Source: Datisca glomerata | Lineage: Eukaryota > Streptophyta > Magnoliopsida > Cucurbitales > Datiscaceae | Length of the DNA: 64,000 nt | Assembly (NCBI GenBank): GCA_003255025.1 | Contig: QANY01002203.1 | Span: forward strand, 275,273 to 339,272 | Direction of reading: 5' to 3' | Shown here: positions 58,536 to 64,000 of the stretch, piece by piece | Layout: every line of letters begins with the position of its first letter | How positions within the stretch are numbered: the first letter of the stretch is position 1 | Notes under the pieces: generated by a model | Seen by the model: the letters and a program-made list of their open reading frames with translations, nothing else | Databases searched by the model: none | Told to the model about the DNA's origin: nothing | Translations under genes and position numbers: made by a program

Positions 58536-60713
58536 TGTTGGGGGTTATTCCCTCAAAGTATGTGTATTGACAATTTGATATGAAATTTAAAGAGAATTAC
58601 ATTTTTTTTATAATTATTCTTTTAAATTATTATAGAATAAGTTATATAAATATCTTTTTCATATTCATTAATGAGATTATGATCTTGCATTGGTACAAAA
58701 ATACTACTATCATAGATAATGAATAAAATTATCAGCAACATATTAAAGTATGTTGCTAGTACGATTAACTAAACATTATGAATACTGGTGATCTAGATTC
58801 AGATTATTGATGTGTATATATATCTTAGTGAAGACACTTTATATAATGAGATTATATATGATTGGATCGTTGTGAATTAATATTTTTATCAACATGTTGT
58901 TTATCATAAAAATTTAATACACATCAATTCGATGATCATATGTAGATCAGTCCGAATCTTGAGTAGTCATGAACTCCTATGCATGTCTACTCGATCTTTT
59001 GATTCACTCATTAAGATTTGGTTGTAAAATAAGTTAGTGACTTTGTTTTAGGAATTCAGTGATGTTGATGGCTAGATCTTGCAAGATTTGGAATCCAAAC
59101 TTTCCTAACGGATCGAATATTGGTTCCCCTAAGTGTTAATTTTAGAACTGAATGGTTATTGAGCTCAAATTTTTAATAATATTATAAATTAGCCATACAC
59201 TAGTGGATTAATGGTACTTAAGAATCAAGAGGTATTTAAAGGGGTAAAATGACAATTTTGACCATATCTAATTTACGAACAAATAATTGAAGTACAGAAT
59301 TACATGAAATGATTAAAATAGTGGACTACACGAGAATACTTTGTAAATATATTTTATAATCACTAAGAGTTCAATTCCATATTTATAGTAGAGAAATAAT
59401 GAAATTAATAAATAAGATTATTTAATTAAAGAGTTTTATTAATAATCTGGTTTACTGGAGCTTAGGATTATAGGTCTATGGTCCTCAAGTCATTTCTCTA
59501 CTACGCAGTCTAGGGTGTGAATAGTTCAAGACATGAGAAAAAGACTGACTTGCAAAAAATTTTTTTATTCTGGGTTAAGTACATATTTATGTGTGATTAA
59601 TATAATAAGCATTAATTAGTTGAATTATATATATTAGAAATTATATATATAAAAAATTATCTTTAAGTGAAACAAAATATCTAATTTATAAAATTAGATA
59701 ATTAAATTATTATTAAATAATAATTTGAATAAACTAAATCTATTATTTGTGAATTAATAGATAACTTAGTTGAAAGGGATAATCAGATATCTTAATTTTG
59801 AGTTAACTGATATCTAAATATTTATGTGATTAAAATAAATATTTAATTCACAGTATTTACCACGTGTCAATCGGTGATTGGGTAACAGAGATTGACATAA
59901 ACTACTGTAGTGTCATGTGGCACTACAGTAGTTGGGGTGCAACATTGCAGTGCCATAAGACACTAAAGTGGTGCCGTGAGGCACAATGCTACCTGGCGGT
60001 ACACTGCATTGCCGTGTGGCACTGCAATTGTACACAGTTACAGTGGAGTCCCACTGTAATTGGCTATTTTATAATTAAATATTATTTCAGTTTATCCCTA
60101 AAAAATATGATACGCCATTATCTAGAAGATATACATATATTATTCTAATGGACTCAGTTCATCAGTTCATAAAAAAATTGAATTGAGAACACAGTTGGTG
60201 TCATAGTGATTTTTCTCTGTGATTATTAGTTAATCAAAACTCTAAAAGAATAATCATCGTGTTCTTTTAGAGAATCCTCTCACTAAAGTCTTTCTCAACA
60301 AATCTCTAGATCTTATGTGTTGAGTACTTCTAGAGACATAAAAAATCTCTTGTAATATTCTACGTGCTCACACACGTCCTAGTGCGTTGATGATTGACTT
60401 GGAAGATCTTGGTGTGGATCTCAGAGTCTACTGATCGTTGGAATGGTTTCGTGGGATGGAGGATCGATCGGTTTTGTATATTGTAGACTGTAATTGGCTA
60501 TATATTAACCTTGTATATTGTAGATTTAATGCATAAATATATAATGGATCCTGACCGATTGAAAAAGTGTTTTCAATAAAAAAAATTTATTTGATTATTG
60601 TGGAGTTTGTGTAAGTTTTGTTTTGTTAAAAGATTAGATCTTTATTAAACATTTAATTTTTAAATGGCCTCGAGCCACACGCTTCCGTCGTGCATGTGTC
60701 GTGACAACCAACA
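58536..60713 (+). repeat. 5' LTR of copia-3
   Basis: It starts TGTTGGGGGTTATTCCCTC and ends GACAACCAACA, so the termini TGTTGG/CCAACA are inverted repeats. A hairpin-rich GC island occupies about 59880-60062. Open frames inside (such as 59864-60148) follow from that island and are not taken as a gene. Confidence 0.8.
59900..59933. repeat. perfect 13-bp inverted repeat hairpin in LTR
   Basis: AACTACTGTAGTG and its exact complement CACTACAGTAGTT flank an 8-base centre that can also pair with wobble. Further TGCCGTGNGGCAC-type small palindromes follow to about 60062. Confidence 0.9.
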
Positions 60714-60715
60714 AG

Positions 60716-60729
60716 TAGTATCATATCGG
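60716..60729 (+). promoter_or_regulatory. degenerate tRNA-Met primer-binding site (copia-3)
   Basis: TAGTATCATATCGG lies two bases after the LTR end. It resembles TGGTATCAGAGCC with a few changes. Confidence 0.55.
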
Positions 60730-62732
60730 TTTTTATATATTTATATGTTAAAAGTTGTGTGGGTTTTCTTGCATTATTCGTATAATATGAGATACTAATG
60801 AATGAATGGATGGTTATGTTTTTCTTGAATTTATGGAAAATAATGAATCACTAATTATATGGTGATTTTGTGTTAGGCTTTGTTCTTTTATATTTTCATT
60901 AGATTTTGTATAAGCCGTTATGGAACGTAGGAATTTTTGTAATTTTATTTTGAATAGTTATTATAATTATTCCGATTTTGAGAAGATGAAGAACACATGA
61001 GACGAACGACAAATGAAAAAGAAAAGAAATAGGAATTCTCTAAGAATTTTGGCCCGGACACTGGTAATTGGATTTCCGGCGCTGGCACTGCCGATTAAAG
61101 TTGACCGGCAATGTCACTGAAATTTATTGTTCTGGTGACGTTGCTGGAAAATCGGCGATGGCGACGGCGGCGACAGACAGCGGCCAGCGAAGAATTCAAC
61201 GGTGGTGGTGGTCAGTGGTAACTGTTGTCACATTTAGGGAAGTTTCGCACAAACCCTGATACCAACCAACTCTATCACTGTAAAGTTTTATGATAACCAT
61301 AAGTTTATCAATTATCCTTTATATTTTAAAATTAATGTAATTTTAAAATTAATTTTTAATTTTTAATTTTATAAAAATTAAAAATTAATAGGTTGATTGA
61401 GTTTGACCAAATCAAATAAAATATTTATTTGACTAAGACAAAGTCAACTATTTTTAAAGGGATAATTATAAAAATTAATTTTAATTAAGAAAAATAGTTT
61501 TTCCTGATTAAATATGATTTGTTCAAAGTTTGAAAATTATAAAGATGGACATCAGAAGGAGAATGTATTTTTTGGGAAATATGTATTCTTGAAGTTCATT
61601 TTGTAATATTATTTTTTTATTTCAAGGGTTGTAATTTAGAAATACTCAATTGTCACTCAGTCCATTATTATTTCATTTAATTGTTAAATAGTTATTTAAT
61701 TGTTATGTTTGATAATATGTCCATGCATTAGTCGATGACATATCATACATAAAAATTCCACACAATTTTATATGATCATGCATCTCATCTGTAGAAACAA
61801 AGGACTACTGGGGTATCTAATCCCATTCGCTCCCCTAGCTTTCGTCTCATTTATTAGGATTATCCTAATATGTTTATATGTTTGTTTTATGAAATCAATT
61901 GCATCTAAACTGTTAGGTTTTAATTAGTTAAAATTTGATAATCACACCACACTAAGAGCTATAATAATATTTAGGATCACTGACTTTAGTAAAAAAGTTT
62001 TATTAAAGTTTGATGTATATAATTAATTAATTAATCTAAGTTCACCTAATTATGACTTAGGCGTTTTAGAAGGTTAAAATGAACTTAGACTAATGAGGTT
62101 GGTATAACTGATTATTTAATATTTATAGGGTTATTATTTTAACCAGTTATTAATTTGGAATTAATTAATTAGTTAAAATAGAAACACATAATCCTAAAAT
62201 AGTGAGTGGAAGAAGGTTGATATGTTAATGTAACCTATGATCTCCATCATTAGTACAACACCGTAAGGTGCAGTAAGAGCCTCGAGATGGCTTTGTTTTC
62301 ATCCCCCTAAGGAAGGTTTCAAGCTGTACCAATATCAAGGTTGGACTTCTTAAGAAGATAGGAGAAAGTGATGTAGTTTAGTTTTGACCGATCCTAAGAC
62401 GGAATATTCTAATTGAAGTCATGGAATTTGAAATGATGAGTTATGCTCACAAAGTCACAATTAAGCTTTCATGTGGAAAGTTATAACATGACCGAACAAA
62501 CGATACCTTATTGTTAAAAAAAATATGAGATATTTTATGTTTTAATTAGTAAGGATGAGAATGTCTCATAAATAGTCTGAGGTTAATCCGACTGACATTA
62601 ATCGTTGGATTATTTTTTTAATTAGTAATTGTTAAATTTGTATGTTTATCACGCATCACGTATACTTTTCAAAATCAAGAACTTATCAATTATATTGAAT
62701 CTTGTATGTTTTAAATTTCAGTTATCATTATT
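60730..62732 (+). other. copia-3 leader with GC-rich island
   Basis: No gene is supported. A GC-rich block at about 61050-61240 (GGCGATGGCGACGGCGGCGA) produces a short open frame (61068-61259) with no family. The rRNA-like fragment at 61802-61848 lies here. Confidence 0.5.
61802..61848 (-). rRNA. short fragment matching chloroplast 16S rRNA
   Basis: The plus strand reads GGACTACTGGGGTATCTAAT and continues through CCCATTCGCTCCCCTAGC to TTTCGTCTC. This is the reverse complement of the highly conserved 16S segment containing GGATTAGATACCCC and AGTAGTCC (about E. coli 760-806). The GATACCCCAGTAGTCC and GCTAGGGGAGCGAATGG details fit the chloroplast form. Only about 47 bp match, and the flanks diverge at once on both sides. 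It is a fragment, not a gene. Confidence 0.75.
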
Positions 62733-63340
62733 ATGTCTATCATGGGAAAGCCTATTACTGCTTTACTCGCTCTTGAGAAATTGAATGGTGATAATTTTGT
62801 ACGTTGAAAATCACATATGAACTTCATGGTGAGAATGGTGACATTCGTTCCTCATGATAAATGTCCCGAGGAGCCCGGTGCTAATGCCCTTAAGAATGTT
62901 TTTGACAAATATGATGCTTGGATCATATCAAACAATAAGGCGAAGTGCTACATGCATGTGGGCATGAATGATATTTTGACAACCAAGCATGAAAGCATGA
63001 AGACTATCTATAAGATTATGGAATCTCTACAGGCGATGTTTGGGCAATAGTCTGATCAAAATCATCATGCGGCCACTAGGTTCTATATGGCGACTAAGAT
63101 GAGAAAGGGTACTTATGTGCAAGAACATGTTTTGAACATGACCAACATAATGCACGAGGTAGAAGTTCATGAGGCGACCAATGATGAACGACCAATGATG
63201 AACGGACTAAAGGTAGCATTGTACTTGAGTTGCTTATACTAGCTTTTTTCTGCGTTCACGACCAAATATGTTATGAACAAGTTGCAATTCAATACGACCC
63301 AGTTGTTGAATGAATTGTAGATTTTTGAGTCACTCAACCT
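62733..63340 (+). pseudogene. copia-3 gag, N-terminal and central part
   Basis: The ATG at 62733 opens MSIMGKPITALLALEKLNGD, then a TGA (expected Trp) at 62805. The frame resumes with MNFMVRMVTFVPHDKCPEEP, KYDAWIISNNKAKCYMHVGM and HESMKTIYKIMESLQAMFGQ, then TAG (expected Gln). After it come TRFYMATKMRKGTYVQEHVL and KYVMNKLQFNTTQLLNEL. This is the Gag domain of TNT1-type plant copia elements. An 11-bp duplication (GACCAATGATGAAC) near 63177-63200 also shifts the frame. Confidence 0.85.
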
Positions 63341-63761
63341 TAGAATGGCCAAAGAAGGCGGGGTAAATGTTGTTGAGAAAAAGTATTCTTCCAATATTGT
63401 TAAGAACAAGAAAATGAAGAAGATCAATGGTAAGCGAAAAGGTAAGAACAAGAAAGGGAAGAAATCCAAAACATCATCGAAAGCCAAGAAGAACAAGAAC
63501 GAAAACATGACCAAAGGAAAATGTTTCCATTGTGGTGTTGAAAGTCATTGGAAGGGAAACTGTAACAAGTATCTCTCCGAGCTAAAAAAGAAAGGCAAAT
63601 ATGATTTACTTGTACTTGAAGTTTATTTAGTGGAATATGATTTGTCATACTTGATACTAGATTCAAGAGTCACTAACCATATAGTTCTTCTTTGCAGATA
63701 CTTGATTCGTCAAGGGAGATGGTTGATGGCGAGGTCATTATGTCTTATTGTCAGACACTGA
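63341..63761 (+). pseudogene. copia-3 nucleocapsid zinc knuckle and protease start
   Basis: The 138-codon ORF has a long lysine-rich basic stretch (residues about 22-61), then KGKCFHCGVESHWKGNCNKY, a C-x2-C-x4-H-x4-C knuckle, then KKGKYDLLVLEVYLVEYDLS and ILDSRVTNHIVLL. The last corresponds to the protease motif DSGATNH with Gly changed to Arg, so it is inactive. The frame then leaves homology and ends, where a deletion joins it to RT. Confidence 0.85.
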
Positions 63762-64000
63762 TAAGGACGATCCATTATCTTATGAAGAAGCAATTGATGA
63801 TCTTAAAAAAGAGAAATGACAAGATGCTATGAACCAAGAAATGGATCTATGTATTCATGGAGAAAAGAGGTGCAAATGGGAAAGTAGATACTTTCAAGGC
63901 ACAGTTAGTAGCCAATGACTATACACAAAGGGAAATAGTCAATTATGAAGAGACATTCTCTCCTGTGACCATGCTAAATCCACTCACATTCTCTTGTCCA
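63740..64000 (+). pseudogene. copia-3 RT N-terminal fragment after internal deletion
   Basis: Translation gives SDTDKDDPLSYEEAIDDLKK, a TGA (expected Trp), then QDAMNQEMD, and in a shifted frame WIYVFMEKRGANGKVDTFKA, QLVANDYTQREIVNYEETFS and PVTMLNP. These are the start of copia RT. The whole integrase is missing between the protease motif and this segment. A second small deletion lies where QEMD passes into KWIY through a shared AAATGGATCTAT-like overlap. The sequence continues past the window. Confidence 0.8.

Larger units (their letters stand above)
58536..64000 (+). mobile_element. Ty1/copia retrotransposon with long LTR (copia-3), runs off window
   Basis: A 2.2-kb LTR with TGTTGG...CCAACA ends is followed by a degenerate tRNA-Met primer site, a 2-kb leader, a gag of the TNT1-like type, a protease start, and a short RT segment joined by deletion. 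The element lies inside copia-2. The flank before the LTR is TTAAG (58531-58535); its partner would be outside the window. Confidence 0.85.

Noticed and set aside
59864..60148. Cys/Trp/His-rich 94-residue frame as a secreted peptide
   Set aside because: It lies in the hairpin-rich part of an LTR and lacks a signal peptide.
61068..61259. 63-residue frame as a small protein
   Set aside because: It comes from the GC-rich retroelement leader and has no family.
1..64000. A new multi-gene biological system
   Set aside because: Every recognisable coding region belongs to a decayed transposable element. No conserved intact gene cluster, defence-like operon or RNA gene could be supported.

Overview
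The window is AT-rich nuclear DNA from a plant, most likely a eudicot. The evidence is the set of transposon lineages present: Ty3/gypsy Tat/Ogre-type and Ty1/copia LTR retrotransposons, plant L1-type LINEs that end in RNase H, hAT elements and a possible CACTA end. The species cannot be named from this sequence. I found no intact protein-coding host gene. Nearly everything recognisable is a decayed, nested transposable element.

Layout. 1-11368: a degenerate Tat/Ogre-like gypsy element on the minus strand (element A). It has a 5' LTR with an N gap, a tRNA-Arg-type primer site, an extra ORF1 with a DUF7745-like domain and a coiled coil, then gag, protease, G-patch, reverse transcriptase, two RNase H regions and the start of integrase, cut by the window edge. 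11447-15826: DNA-transposon debris, including a 1.8-kb hAT element with an 8-bp target duplication and a BED zinc-finger remnant. 15827-22499: an RE1-like copia element on the minus strand (copia B) with both LTRs. Its integrase is split by a solo LTR flanked by a perfect CTAAA duplication. 22500-35312: gene-poor DNA with a degenerate polyprotein-like relic, a GC-rich palindromic island, a 363-bp hAT MITE and a small foldback element.

35313-40574: a second copy of the element-A family on the plus strand (gypsy-2). A deletion joins the 5' LTR directly to the integrase region. 40575-47581: two LTRs of one copia family in inverted, head-to-head orientation around a LINE fragment, the right LTR being split by a 2.1-kb solo LTR. 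47640-49540: a copia polymerase relic (copia-4). 52171-53288: a 5'-truncated LINE with a 13-bp target duplication, inserted just downstream of a TATA-like promoter. 53824-54603: a tandem duplication of a promoter plus a possible first exon, ending exactly where copia-2 (54605-58535) begins. Copia-2 is interrupted by copia-3 (58536 to the window end). Copia-3 has 2.2-kb LTRs, a hairpin-rich LTR segment, a short chloroplast-16S-like fragment in its leader, a gag gene and a deleted pol.

The coding pieces no longer work together. Almost every frame carries in-frame stops, many explicable as C-to-T or G-to-A changes, plus frameshifts and lost catalytic residues. The window is best read as a record of successive insertions, deletions and LTR recombination. 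I did not find a convincing new biological system. The most unusual items are the organellar rRNA fragment, the inverted LTR pair, the promoter-exon duplication abutting an LTR, and the recombinant structure of gypsy-2.
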